Source: Candidatus Bathyarchaeota archaeon (lineage in GTDB: Archaea > Thermoproteota > Bathyarchaeia > 40CM-2-53-6). Taken from it: DNA of 64,000 bases. The position numbers and the translations under genes were made by a program. This document shows positions 51,996 to 60,808 of the stretch, piece after piece. The notes under the pieces are model-generated. The model did no database searches. It was given only the letters and a program-made list of their open reading frames with translations, and was not told the DNA's origin. Every line of letters begins with the position of its first letter. Within the stretch, counting starts at the first letter, position 1. The stretch spans positions 1 to 64,000 of the forward strand of contig VBBN01000006.1 in the NCBI GenBank assembly GCA_005888735.1. Reading direction: 5' to 3'.

Positions 51996-52676
51996 ATGCG
52001 CGTGGCAGTTCTCTTCAGCGGTGGCAAGGATAGTTGCTACACAGTGTGGCTTCTACAGCATCAGGGATGGGAAGTGTCTCGCCTCGTCACCATCAAGCCT
52101 AACGGGCAAGACTCAATGATGTTCCATTACCCCAATGTGGAATGGACAGGGCTACAGGCCGAAGCAATGGACATACCCCACTCGCTCATAGAAGGAGGGG
52201 ATGAACTGGGGGAGCTGCAAGAGACGCTGGAAACTTTGAGGAGGAAGGAACGAATTGTTGGTATCGCAACTGGGGCTGTTGCAAGCGATTTTCAGAAGTC
52301 TAGGTTCGATCGAGTTTCTGATTCCGTTGGGTTGCGGAGCTTCAGTCCTCTGTGGCACAAAGATCCCGGAACAATTGTTCAAGACCTAATCAAAGCCGAA
52401 TTCCGTACGATCATTTCGGGAGTCGCAGCTTCAGGTCTCGACCGATCCTGGCTCGGGAGGGAGATGACTGCGCCTTGGTGGGAAAAGCTTGCCGACCTGT
52501 CAGAGAGGCATGGGATACACCTATCTGGTGAGGGAGGAGAATACGAGACCTTTGTGATCGACGCCCCGCACTTCAAGAAGAGGATAATCGTTGAAAAGAG
52601 TACGACCGTCTGGGAAGGCCAAAGCGGTTACTTCAAAATAGAAAAAGCTTCAGCTAGAGATAAGCTGGCTAACTGA
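51996..52676 (+). CDS. dph6: Diphthine-ammonia ligase (Dph6)
   Basis: Final step of diphthamide synthesis on EF-2: ATP-dependent amidation of diphthine. 226 residues with the PP-loop SGGKDS near the N-terminus, then SLIEGGDELGELQE, GIATGAVASDFQKSR, and LSGEGGEYETFVIDAPHF, all typical of the family. The modified target, aEF-2 with the intact DPVHRGPAQ loop, is encoded at 57.4-59.6 kb. Convergent with the amidohydrolase, overlapping by 27 nt. Confidence 0.93.
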   Translation: MRVAVLFSGGKDSCYTVWLLQHQGWEVSRLVTIKPNGQDSMMFHYPNVEWTGLQAEAMDIPHSLIEGGDELGELQETLETLRRKERIVGIATGAVASDFQKSRFDRVSDSVGLRSFSPLWHKDPGTIVQDLIKAEFRTIISGVAASGLDRSWLGREMTAPWWEKLADLSERHGIHLSGEGGEYETFVIDAPHFKKRIIVEKSTTVWEGQSGYFKIEKASARDKLAN

Positions 52677-53960
52677 CCGACTGACGCTCTCCGCAATGGT
52701 CTCGGGGTCTAGAAGCGTTGGCTTCCTATGAAGCATCAAGGCCTTGCCATCGACGATTGTCGTGTCCACGTTGGAACCGTTAGCAGAATAGACTAGGTCA
52801 GAAACGACGGTTTCCTTGGCGTGAATGGGGATTAGGTTTGGGTCCTTGAGGTTGAGCAAGGCCAGGTCGGCTCTCTTTCCAACCTCTACACTTCCTATCT
52901 CCTTCTCCATGTCGAGGCATTTTGCTCCGTCAATGGTAGCCATGTCGAAGACCCTTTGCGCATTTGCGATTGTCGGGTCCCATCTGTATGATTTGTGGAT
53001 AAGGGCACAAATCTTCATGGTGTCGAACATGTCTAGGCTGTTGTTGCTTGCGGGTCCGTCAGTCCCCAAGCCAACTGAGACACCAGATTCCCACATCTCG
53101 GGCAACGGGGCTACTCCTCCCCCAGCGAGTTTCATATTGGACACGGGGCAGTGCGCAACTCTCACCCCCCGCTTCCCGAGAAGGGTCACTTCGCTCTTGG
53201 TCAGCCAAACCGAGTGAGCCGCAAGGACTCCGTCATAGAGGAATCCAATCTTATCTAGATAGTCAACCACACGTTGCTTCTTGTCCTTTTCGAAGCTGAC
53301 CTGTTCGCCTCGAGTCTCGGCTATGTGAATATGAATCAGGGCATCCTCTTTCTCCGCCAGTTCGCGCGACCACAAGAGAATTTCTTCGCCGCATGTGTAG
53401 GGGGCATGCGGGCCTACCATGAACTTGATTCGAGGGGAGTTCATCGAGGCAATGTGCTTCAAGAGGGCCAGGGTGTTGTTACGTTCATGTTCCCTACCAC
53501 TCTCGTCTCTTGGGTCTATGATTCCGTAGGACAAGAAACCTCTGAGACCAGACCGGTCCACTGCCTTCGCTACGTCTTCCATGTGAAAGTACATATCTGC
53601 AAGACATGTAGTTCCGGTCCGCGTCATCTCAAGGCTCGCGAGCAGCGCACCATCGTGACACATCTTCCCCGAGAGTTTTTTTTCCAGAGGCCAGATTTTC
53701 TTCTCTAGCCAATCTCGAAGCTCTAGGTCGTCCGCGTATCCTCGGAAGAGCGTCATTGCAAGATGCGTGTGAGTGTTTACCAGGCCTGGAATGAGTAATC
53801 GATGCTGACAGTCAATGACATCATCCTTCGGTATCGGATGAAGGGCGCCGATTTCTTCGATTCTTCCATCTGAAATCCTCACCGAGACATTTCGCAAGAC
53901 ACGTCGAGCGGGGTCTTGGGTGACCGTCCAGCTGCAGTCTTTGAGAAAAAGCCCCAGCGT
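52650..53960 (-). CDS. mtaD: MTA/SAH deaminase-like amidohydrolase, ACG start
   Basis: Metal-dependent deaminase of the ATZ/TRZ family, likely acting on S-adenosylhomocysteine or methylthioadenosine. Motifs: VNTHTHLAMTLFRGYADDLELRDWL, GPHAPYTC, HIHIAETRGE, AAHSVWL, LGTDGPASNNSLDMF. The first standard start (TTG 53897) truncates the N-terminal beta strands. The frame continues upstream as LGLFLKDCSWTVTQDPARR with no ATG, GTG or TTG. ACG 53958-53960 lies 7 nt after GGAG and gives 436 residues beginning (M)LGLFLKDC. It is 11 nt behind the XPF gene. Confidence 0.88.
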   Translation of the reverse strand, partial: TLGLFLKDCSWTVTQDPARRVLRNVSVRISDGRIEEIGALHPIPKDDVIDCQHRLLIPGLVNTHTHLAMTLFRGYADDLELRDWLEKKIWPLEKKLSGKMCHDGALLASLEMTRTGTTCLADMYFHMEDVAKAVDRSGLRGFLSYGIIDPRDESGREHERNNTLALLKHIASMNSPRIKFMVGPHAPYTCGEEILLWSRELAEKEDALIHIHIAETRGEQVSFEKDKKQRVVDYLDKIGFLYDGVLAAHSVWLTKSEVTLLGKRGVRVAHCPVSNMKLAGGGVAPLPEMWESGVSVGLGTDGPASNNSLDMFDTMKICALIHKSYRWDPTIANAQRVFDMATIDGAKCLDMEKEIGSVEVGKRADLALLNLKDPNLIPIHAKETVVSDLVYSANGSNVDTTIVDGKALMLHRKPTLLDPETIAESVSRSVSQLISS

Positions 53961-53971
53961 CGAATCGCTCC

Positions 53972-54658
53972 TCAGCGCAACTGTGATTGTAGAGGTGTGG
54001 TTTTTGAAGCCTTGTAGGGAGCGTCGAGGATCCTATTCAGGCTCAGCGCCCTAGCCTTCCCTATTCTGGCCCCAACCGCCATTTCTGTAGTGGATGCCGC
54101 AAAGACCTTCCTGACAGAGCCGAAGCTAGCCAGCAATTGTTCCGCCATCCTAGGACCTATGCCCGGCAATGAACTCACTATAGAAGCCTGGACCCGTTTC
54201 AGGTCTCCAACTTTCGGCTTCCTTCCAATCAGGGAGGGTGCGCGCGGCCCACCCTTGTACCTTCCACCCCGCGCGAGTGTTATGATGAACTCGGCGGTCT
54301 GCCTTGGATCCGGAGTAAAGAAACAGCTCACGTGAAAGTCGAGGACCGCGGATATCAACGCCCCCCAAAGCGATCGGGTGTTCTTGAGCTTCCTCATCTG
54401 CTGTTCAAGATCGCCCTCCACGATAAGGATCGCCGTCTCATAGGCTTCACTGATTCGATGAGCCTGGTCGAATAGTCTTCCGCTGAATAGAGAGGATACG
54501 AAATCACGCGCTGACTTGCGTTCGATTCCATATTCACCGGCGACGTAATCCGCTACATCCAACAATCGATAGTCAATAGTTGCCCCTAGGTCGTGGAGTT
54601 CGTCGGGGACGCCGGATTGCTTCTCTCTCTCGTCCACTACGATTCGAAGCATTGTCAA
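53972..54658 (-). CDS. xpf: XPF/ERCC4-type nuclease (short form)
   Basis: 228-residue endonuclease for flaps and branched DNA, of the crenarchaeal/TACK type lacking the helicase part. Nuclease motif: DVADYVAGEYGIERKSARDF (metal-binding acidic cluster and ERKxxxD). The C-terminal tandem helix-hairpin-helix contains SLPGIGPRMAEQLLASFGSV. A PCNA-interaction tail is not obvious. TTG or the ATG two codons later may be the start. Just upstream of mtaD on the same strand. Confidence 0.92.
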   Translation of the reverse strand: MTMLRIVVDEREKQSGVPDELHDLGATIDYRLLDVADYVAGEYGIERKSARDFVSSLFSGRLFDQAHRISEAYETAILIVEGDLEQQMRKLKNTRSLWGALISAVLDFHVSCFFTPDPRQTAEFIITLARGGRYKGGPRAPSLIGRKPKVGDLKRVQASIVSSLPGIGPRMAEQLLASFGSVRKVFAASTTEMAVGARIGKARALSLNRILDAPYKASKTTPLQSQLR

Positions 54659-54772
54659 GTTGCTAGGCTGACACTATTGTTCTGAAAAGGGTATGCGAAT
54701 AATGCCGAACGGGTTACCTATGTCGCCTTCAGTTCTCCGCATGAGGAAAAAGGGGTTAATAGCGAAGGGAAA

Positions 54773-55537
54773 TTGGCCTTGCACAATATGACCGGCATGC
54801 CACAAGCCGTCGTCGACCAGTTGTTGAAGGAAAACGAAGGCCATCGTTGCCCGGAAAGCGAGGAGGTCTGCGTGAGGATCGTTGCTATTGCAGATCTACC
54901 AACTATCCATGGCGACTATCAGGTTGTGGCTTTCTGGAATAATTTTGACAGGAAAGAGCACGCCGCTTTTGTCCACGGTGACGTCTTCGATAAGGAGGAT
55001 GTTCCGGTCAGGCTTCACTCGGAATGTCTCACTGGGGACGTCATCGGCTCTCTTCGTTGCGATTGTCGAGAACAACTTGTGGAGTCTCAAAGGAGGATTG
55101 CCAAAATGGATTTTGGGGTCATCCTGTACATGCGGCAGGAAGGGCGTGGAATTGGCTTCATCAACAAGATACGAGCCTACCAGCTACAGGACAGAGGTTA
55201 TGACACATTAAAGGCCAACGAGATGCTCGGTTTCAAGCGAGATGAGCGAGATTATGACGTCGCAGCCCACATGCTCAAGTCGTTGCACGTAAAATCAATC
55301 AGACTACTGACCAATAATCCCGACAAGATAAAAGACCTGCAGATGCACGGGATGAAAGTCACGACAAGAATTCCTGTGGTAGTTCCGCCAAACGAGTACA
55401 ACCGGTTTTATCTCGAGACGAAGAGACGAAGAGCAGGACACCTGATGGACAATGGAAACGAGGAGAATATTCTAGAACAGCCCGACGAACTCGTTGACTA
55501 TCATCATTGGCACCAAACTGAACCTCAAGCAGATTAG
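54773..55537 (+). CDS. ribA: GTP cyclohydrolase II (RibA-like)
   Basis: First step of riboflavin synthesis: opens GTP to a pyrimidine with release of formate and pyrophosphate. 254 residues. Zinc site ECLTGDVIGSLRCDC, catalytic region MRQEGRGIGFINKIRAYQLQ, and LLTNNPDKI near the end. Many archaea use the unrelated GCH III instead, while thaumarchaeal relatives often have this bacterial-type enzyme, which fits the lineage. TTG start; ATG at 54788 is possible. Confidence 0.92.
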   Translation: MALHNMTGMPQAVVDQLLKENEGHRCPESEEVCVRIVAIADLPTIHGDYQVVAFWNNFDRKEHAAFVHGDVFDKEDVPVRLHSECLTGDVIGSLRCDCREQLVESQRRIAKMDFGVILYMRQEGRGIGFINKIRAYQLQDRGYDTLKANEMLGFKRDERDYDVAAHMLKSLHVKSIRLLTNNPDKIKDLQMHGMKVTTRIPVVVPPNEYNRFYLETKRRRAGHLMDNGNEENILEQPDELVDYHHWHQTEPQAD

Positions 55538-56014
55538 TCCCAGGTCAAGGCACATTACAAACGCCGGGTTTTGCATATCCAGATTTGGCTCGCGAGGTAC
55601 GACCAAAAAATGCAACAAGATAATCTTGGTCACAGACGGGGATTCCGGAAAGCGATTCAACGGCAGAGGCTGTCGCCATGGACCCGCTAGACTCGTCTCG
55701 GACGATACAGTAATCCAATGTAACGAATTGTGGTGCGGCCGCCGAAGCCCACACTATAAGTGCAAATCCCATACGCCAACCCTGACCCTAAACGTCTCGG
55801 AAGGATTTGAACCCGTAGCAGACGTGAGAATGCCTAACGTCGTCGTTACGACCCAACTAGGACTTTGAACGTCTTTGGTGCGACTTCTTCAGGACTCGGG
55901 AAAAAGAAGCCGCGCACGCTCTCTGAGCTGCCAACTAGAATTTCGTCGTGTCAGGCAACCATTTCCGAAATAAGCCAGTCGCGTTCCAATTGGAAACCAG
56001 AAGCTTCAAGGTTC
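55538..56014. other. Intergenic region, no convincing gene
   Basis: Frames on both strands are weak. A minus-strand frame (55545-55772, beginning MGFALIVWASAAAP) has a signal-like start but no recognisable domain. A 13-bp match to the 3' end of the tRNA-Gly gene (55732-55744) lies inside it. Nothing firm can be assigned. Confidence 0.35.
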
Positions 56015-56431
56015 CTATTTGGCTGCTGGAACACTGTTGGAAGTTGAAGGGGCTGCGCTCGACCTGCCGAGCAAGACTCCCCAAAGCCATGATACTGTCC
56101 CAGCAACGACCAGGATGACTCCGATACTAAGCGGAAGCGTGTAGAGTATCGTGAAACCCGTTCGAACTATGACCCCAAGAGAACCGGTAGGAATCAACAC
56201 TAATACGCCAAATCCGAGAAGCAATCGGCCAGTTGCGAGCAGCTTCAGTGCTTCTGGACCTAAGTTCTTACGCGACCTAAGACCCTCCGTGATGCTGGCC
56301 ATATACAACAATCCTCCCCCCGCTAGGACTAATGGAATGAACGCCTCACCACTCACAAAAGCAGTTGTCAATACAAAACTCAACGCGACCATCAACCAGC
56401 CCAACAACGACAGAATTCTAGCTAAGTGCAT
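56015..56431 (-). CDS. Four-helix membrane protein
   Basis: 138 residues, unknown function. Four hydrophobic helices: ILSLLGWLMVALSFVLTTAFV, AFIPLVLAGGGLLYMASI, LLLGFGVLVLIPTGSLGVI, and LPLSIGVILVVAGTVSWLWGVLL. The C-terminus is a Ser/Pro-rich tail. The similar small membrane gene upstream on the same strand may be a distant relative. Confidence 0.6.
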   Translation of the reverse strand: MHLARILSLLGWLMVALSFVLTTAFVSGEAFIPLVLAGGGLLYMASITEGLRSRKNLGPEALKLLATGRLLLGFGVLVLIPTGSLGVIVRTGFTILYTLPLSIGVILVVAGTVSWLWGVLLGRSSAAPSTSNSVPAAK

Positions 56432-56652
56432 GAAGAAGTCACCAACTCCAACCCGAGGGGCTTTCGATTCGTAGTCCGGCTCAGACTCCTAAGGATCATT
56501 TCCCAAAACACAAGACTAGGATTTCCTACGAATTCTTTCATTGATAGAGACGCTGATAGAAAACCCTCTCCCTTGTTCCCACGTGCAACGAATGTCTGCG
56601 TGGCTTGTTTGTTGCGCATTTTTCAGAAAAACTTAGTCGGAGTAGTACACCC

Positions 56653-57021
56653 CTATCTTCGCTTAAAGGCTACAGCTACGGACAGAAGTTCAACGACAAT
56701 CCCGGACAAGAAAATGAATGTTGCGACCCTCGTTATCAGTTCACCCATAATGCCGGAGACGAGTAATGGTGACAAGAATGTTCCTATGACGAAAATGGAG
56801 GCTCCCGACACGAGGAGAGCGATGCCGACCTTCGCAACATTTCTAGTTTGGACCCATCCTTTCTCTTCACGTGTTAAGAAGAGAACTGAAAAGAAAAGCA
56901 TGTAGGCCGTTCCTCCGGCCACAGTCAAAGCGGTTACGAAGTCATATCCTACTCTGCCAACTAAAACGACGGCGATGATGGACGCGAGTCCGAAGTGAAG
57001 CAGGAGACTCCTACGCTTCAG
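56653..57021 (-). CDS. Four-helix membrane protein, probable CTG start
   Basis: The first standard start (TTG 56928) gives 91 residues with three helices. Upstream, the frame continues without ATG, GTG or TTG as KRRSLLLHFGLASIIAVVLV, an additional helix with a basic N-terminal flank typical of a true start. CTG 57019-57021 lies 9 nt after GGGAG (57031-57035) and gives about 122 residues beginning MKRRSLLLHFG. Other helices: GGTAYMLFFSVLFL, VGIALLVSGASIFVIG, VATFIFLSGIVVELLSVA. Function unknown. Confidence 0.5.
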   Translation of the reverse strand: MKRRSLLLHFGLASIIAVVLVGRVGYDFVTALTVAGGTAYMLFFSVLFLTREEKGWVQTRNVAKVGIALLVSGASIFVIGTFLSPLLVSGIMGELITRVATFIFLSGIVVELLSVAVAFKRR

Positions 57022-57248
57022 AGCAAGAGACTCCCGAAGTAACCAACCGAGACTCGCAACCCTTAACCCTTCAGCGACCGTAACTGGAAGTAGGCATAGG
57101 TATTCTCACGGTAAGTCCGTCCTCAGTAACTGATCTGCGTTTCTCCGGCTTAGTGCAGTGCGGTACGAGCGCACCATCCTTTAGGTCTGAATCGCCACCC
57201 GATTTCCAAAAATTTTGTTCGTGTCGTGTCCGATTTGGCCTGGTTTGG

Positions 57249-57365
57249 TGCGGCCGCCGGGATTCGAACCCGGGTTCCCGGCTCACTCCTCAATCAGGAT
57301 TGGGAAGCCGGTGTCATAGACCAGAATACCCGCCAAAACACTGTCTGGCTCTGGACCACGGCCGC
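57249..57365 (-). tRNA. tRNA-Gly(CCC) with two introns
   Basis: Acceptor strands GCGGCCG (57359-57365) and CGGCCGC (57250-57256) pair fully; discriminator A at 57249 and an encoded CCA (57246-57248) follow. T-arm is CCGGG TTCGAAT CCCGG. Anticodon stem CCGGC/GCCGG holds loop TTCCCA-A with anticodon CCC (57302-57304). A 17-nt intron (57284-57300) sits at the canonical position after A37. The D-arm is also interrupted by about 26 nt (57325-57350; flanked by CCAGA/TCTGG pairing), giving 117 nt in place of about 74. Double-intron tRNAs occur in TACK archaea. Confidence 0.88.
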
Positions 57366-57414
57366 TGGTCCGTTCGGCCAGGGGTCGGCGTTTCTAAGGT
57401 TTCCCAGAAAGCGA

Positions 57415-59601
57415 CTAGTCTACAAAGTCTGAGGGTTTCGCGGGTTCGGGCGACAATCCTTTGCGCTTTCGAATCTGTTCAATAACAGACTGTAACAACG
57501 ACTGCGGGACAGGTGACCATCGGGCAAACTCCAGGCCCCAAAACGCTCGACCGGCCGTCTGACTCCGCATAACTTCCGAAAGGTCGAAGGTTTCCACGGT
57601 TGGGACTTCACCTATAACATATACCAAGTGGCCCTTTTGGTCGATTGAGACAATCTTCCCCCGCTTCTGCGTCACAACACTTGTAACAGCTCCGAGAAGG
57701 TCGTTAGGAACCTTAGTCGTAATCCGTTGAACTGGCTCCATCAATGTAGGCTGACCATTGAGGAACGCGATGAACATAGACCGACGGGTCATCGGCATGA
57801 TTTGCGCCGGACCCCTGTGAACTGGGTCCTCATGCAGACTAACGTCGGTAATCTTGACCTTCAAGCCTCGAATCTGCTCGTAAGCAATTGGCCCTTCTTT
57901 GATGCCCCAGCGGTACCCTGCTAGAATCATGTCCTTGACCTCTTGCATGTATTGTGCTCCTTTTGTCACGTCTACAATCATGTTGAACGGTTCGTCAATG
58001 CTCCAGACTCCTCTAGCCTCGTCTGCTTCCCAGCCAATCTCCCGAAGCGACCGAGCCATCTCCGTTTTGTCCCCATACTCGCTAATCTTCCCGGACTTGA
58101 TGAGTTCCATCACCGCCTCTTCAAGTGGTTCCACCTCGATGAAGATCTTGTTGTGCTTGTTCGGCGACCGTCCCTCGATAGGTCCGGCGGCTCTTCGGAT
58201 GGCTTCCCGATAAATCACGATCGGCTTCGATGTCTGGATCTCCAGACCCGTCTTTGTGATGAGGGTGGTCGCTATTTCTAGATGAAGAGTACCCATGCCT
58301 GAGATTAGGTACTCGCCAGTTTCCTCGTTAATCGTCGTTACGAGATTCGGATCCTCGAGTGAGAGCTTTCGAAGAATGTCCACAAGCTTCGGCAGATCTC
58401 TGCTAAGCTTAGGCTCCACAGCAATGGTCACAACCGGCTCGGTGACATAGTGGACAGCCTCGAACGGAACAAACGGCTTAACCGACGAAATAGTCTCCCC
58501 CGCTTTTACATTCTCGAGCCCTAGCAGGGCTGGTATGTTCCCTGCGCTGAGACGACCGACAATCTCCCGGTTAGGTCCCATGTAAATCGCAACCTGTTGC
58601 ACTCTCCCGCTGGCGTTCGAATTAATCAGGTAAATCGGCTCCCCATCCTCAATGGTGCCGGAGAACAGCCGCCCGGTCGCGACAACACCCGCCTGTGGGT
58701 CGACCACAATGTTGGTAACGGACATCAGCACCGGGCCATTGTCGTCGCATTTGATCATAGCCTGGCCAACATCGCTGTTCGGGTCTCCATGCCAGATCTT
58801 CGGTATCCTGTACCTCTGTGCGACATGAGGCGGTGGCATGACACCCACAGCCATTCCCAAGATGGCTTCATGGATAGGCATCACTGTCTTCAACTCCTCA
58901 ACTTTTCCAGAGCTATAACCGTTGATTACGTCTGAGAACTTTACGCCCCTTTTCTGCGACACGTCGTAGTTGAAGCCCCAGCGGTCTTTCGCCGAACCCA
59001 TGGCGACCGTGTTGCTGGCGAAACTTACCTTCCATTTCTCCTTGAATTCCGCCTCACCATAAAGGTCGATGAGTCCGTTGAAGTCTTTGATTATTCTCCC
59101 GATTCTCTCCTGGATTTGTTCGGGTGTGAGCTTTAGCTCCTTGATGAGCCGGTCAATCTTGTTGATATAGAGAACCGGCCGAACGCGCTCCTCCAACGCC
59201 TGACGTGTCACAGTCTCCGTTTGAACCATCACCTCTTCAACCGAGTCGACAACAACAACGGCCCCGTCAATTGCTCGGAGGGACCGAGTTACCTTGCCCG
59301 AAAAGTCAACGTGTCCCGGCGTGTCGATCAGGTTGAGAACATAGGCGGTGCCACCTTCTTCATGCCAAAGACTGACATTCGCAGCCTTGATAGTCATCTG
59401 CCGCTTCTGCTCCTCCTCCATGAAGTCCATGGCCAAAGCGGTGCCAGCTAGCGAGGGTGAGAGAAGCCCTGCACCGGCAAGGAGACTGTCAGTCATCGTA
59501 GTCTTCCCGTGGTCCACGTGCGCGATAATGCCCATGTTTCGAATTTGGTCCTTGTTGGACACTATCCTTAGAATGTCCTGTGAGCTCTTGAATCGAGGCA
59601 C
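57415..59601 (-). CDS. fusA: Elongation factor 2 (aEF-2)
   Basis: 728-residue translocase GTPase. G domain: IAHVDHGKTTMTDSLL, DTPGHVDFSGKVTRS, NKIDRL. Domain IV contains the diphthamide loop LHEDPVHRGPAQIMPMTRR with the His to be modified. C-terminal domain V ends at SDFVD. GTG start. The Dph6 gene at 52 kb supports diphthamide formation. tRNA-Gly lies 50 bp downstream on the same strand. Confidence 0.97.
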   Translation of the reverse strand: MPRFKSSQDILRIVSNKDQIRNMGIIAHVDHGKTTMTDSLLAGAGLLSPSLAGTALAMDFMEEEQKRQMTIKAANVSLWHEEGGTAYVLNLIDTPGHVDFSGKVTRSLRAIDGAVVVVDSVEEVMVQTETVTRQALEERVRPVLYINKIDRLIKELKLTPEQIQERIGRIIKDFNGLIDLYGEAEFKEKWKVSFASNTVAMGSAKDRWGFNYDVSQKRGVKFSDVINGYSSGKVEELKTVMPIHEAILGMAVGVMPPPHVAQRYRIPKIWHGDPNSDVGQAMIKCDDNGPVLMSVTNIVVDPQAGVVATGRLFSGTIEDGEPIYLINSNASGRVQQVAIYMGPNREIVGRLSAGNIPALLGLENVKAGETISSVKPFVPFEAVHYVTEPVVTIAVEPKLSRDLPKLVDILRKLSLEDPNLVTTINEETGEYLISGMGTLHLEIATTLITKTGLEIQTSKPIVIYREAIRRAAGPIEGRSPNKHNKIFIEVEPLEEAVMELIKSGKISEYGDKTEMARSLREIGWEADEARGVWSIDEPFNMIVDVTKGAQYMQEVKDMILAGYRWGIKEGPIAYEQIRGLKVKITDVSLHEDPVHRGPAQIMPMTRRSMFIAFLNGQPTLMEPVQRITTKVPNDLLGAVTSVVTQKRGKIVSIDQKGHLVYVIGEVPTVETFDLSEVMRSQTAGRAFWGLEFARWSPVPQSLLQSVIEQIRKRKGLSPEPAKPSDFVD

Positions 59602-60091
59602 GCGCGACTACCTATCCTTGATCCTTGGAAGAAACGCCTCGGTCCCTTGGTCCTCTATTATGTATTGCGCCAAATGGCTCTGTTGACTTGTCGATGGATG
59701 GACGGTTTTCGGTTTCATCCACTTCTACACCCTAACCCGTATGGTCCCTAGTAGTCTTTCCGTCGTCGTGAATGGGCACCCGTGCAAGAACCGTCCACTG
59801 GTCTCTACACCATGAAAGGATGGTTACGGGTGTGACGTAGGCTAACAAACCGTGATAGGCCTGTATGGGCTTATTCTGGGGCGGTTGAGGTTCGACCGTT
59901 CCAGGCCAAGATGAAGCATTCATGCTTCTGAGGCGGAAGCGCTCTCAGGTGAAGCAGTGAAGAGGAACCCGACGACGACGGTAATCCCCGAGTCGATGAG
60001 AGCAAGTTACTTATCAAACGATAAGTTAACAGAACCCGCCAAATAGAGTTTCAAACATCAAAGACAAGCTCACTTTGGAGCTAGTCCTAAA
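59602..60091. other. Intergenic region with strong inverted repeats
   Basis: 490 bp between divergent genes. It holds the aEF-2 promoter side (AT-rich ATTATGTATT near 59657-59666) and, at 59728-59995, several complementary segments: ACCCGTA with TACGGGT, GGCCTG with CAGGCC enclosing CGGTTGA/CGACCG, and GAAGCAT-TC-ATGCTTC. A 63-codon minus-strand frame (59732-59923) overlaps this and has no recognisable domain. A structured RNA is possible; no known class fits. Confidence 0.4.
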
Positions 60092-60769
60092 ATGGAGATC
60101 GACCATTGCACTTTCCCGGATGACCTGCTCTACCATCTTGAGAGCAACACCTGGGTCCGGCTGGCCAAAGACGAAGCGGTCGTAGGTGTGACAAGCGTCC
60201 TTTCAGCAATCGCGGGAAAACTCACCTCTGCGAGACTGAAGGCCACGGGGGCCATCGTTCATCGAGGAAATAGTCTAGGCACACTCGAAAGTATACGACT
60301 CCTAGGACCCATTCCTTCCCCAATATCAGGGAGAATCAAGGAAACGAACGCGTTGGTCATCAGCAAGCCAAAAATTCTGAACGATTCACCGTACGGCGAA
60401 GGCTGGGTGGCCCGGCTAGAAACAAAGAATATCGACGCGGAAAGAGCATTGTTGATGAATATCCACGATGCTGAGGAAACTCTTCGCCAGAAGCTCAAGC
60501 AATATCGAGCCAAGTGTTTCAAAGCATTCCCAGACCATGAGCTGGTTGAGATTGGGGTTGAGTGTGCAGTAGTTCTAGTGAGGCTAGATGACCTAGTTCT
60601 GTCCATTCCCACGGGCGATGTGGTCCACATCGTGTCAGACGACCCGACAGCTTATGTCGAGATGGTGCGCTGGGCAGACCGGTCGGGCCAATCCTTGGTA
60701 GATTGGCGAAACGAAGGCGGCTTGTTCCACTTCATCGTGAAGAAGACCGGCGCTTGGGATTCTGAATGA
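60092..60769 (+). CDS. GcvH-like domain fused to TusA-like domain
   Basis: 225 residues. Residues 1-110 resemble glycine-cleavage H protein/lipoate-binding protein: SNTWVRLAKDEAVVGVTSVLS, then GTLESIRLLGPIPSPISGRI and NDSPYGEGWVARLE. The lipoyl lysine of ESVKA is replaced by Arg69, so it cannot carry lipoate at the usual site. After a helical linker (115-145), residues 150-220 look like a TusA/SirA sulfur carrier: ELVEIGVECAVVLVRLDDL with Cys158, VVHIVSDDPTAYVEMVRWADRSGQ, and FHFIVKKTG. The convergent neighbour is a rhodanese. A sulfur-transfer role is inferred. Confidence 0.75.
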   Translation: MEIDHCTFPDDLLYHLESNTWVRLAKDEAVVGVTSVLSAIAGKLTSARLKATGAIVHRGNSLGTLESIRLLGPIPSPISGRIKETNALVISKPKILNDSPYGEGWVARLETKNIDAERALLMNIHDAEETLRQKLKQYRAKCFKAFPDHELVEIGVECAVVLVRLDDLVLSIPTGDVVHIVSDDPTAYVEMVRWADRSGQSLVDWRNEGGLFHFIVKKTGAWDSE

Positions 60770-60808
60770 AAAGAGGGAGAAGTCAGGAAGGACGGTTCGC
60801 TTTCTTGC

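Noticed and set aside
55732-55820. 13-bp match to the tRNA-Gly 3' end plus a TTCAAAT T-loop-like sequence nearby
   Set aside because: The pieces are 60 bp apart, the T-stem does not pair and there is no 5' acceptor strand; the match includes a GCGGCCGC palindrome that can arise by chance.
55494-55868. 124-codon plus-strand frame after ribA
   Set aside because: Overlaps ribA, has no protein-like pattern or ribosome site, and competes with an equally weak minus-strand frame.
59728-59995. SRP RNA or RNase P RNA upstream of aEF-2
   Set aside because: The conserved SRP helix 8 loop and RNase P signature segments were not found in either orientation.
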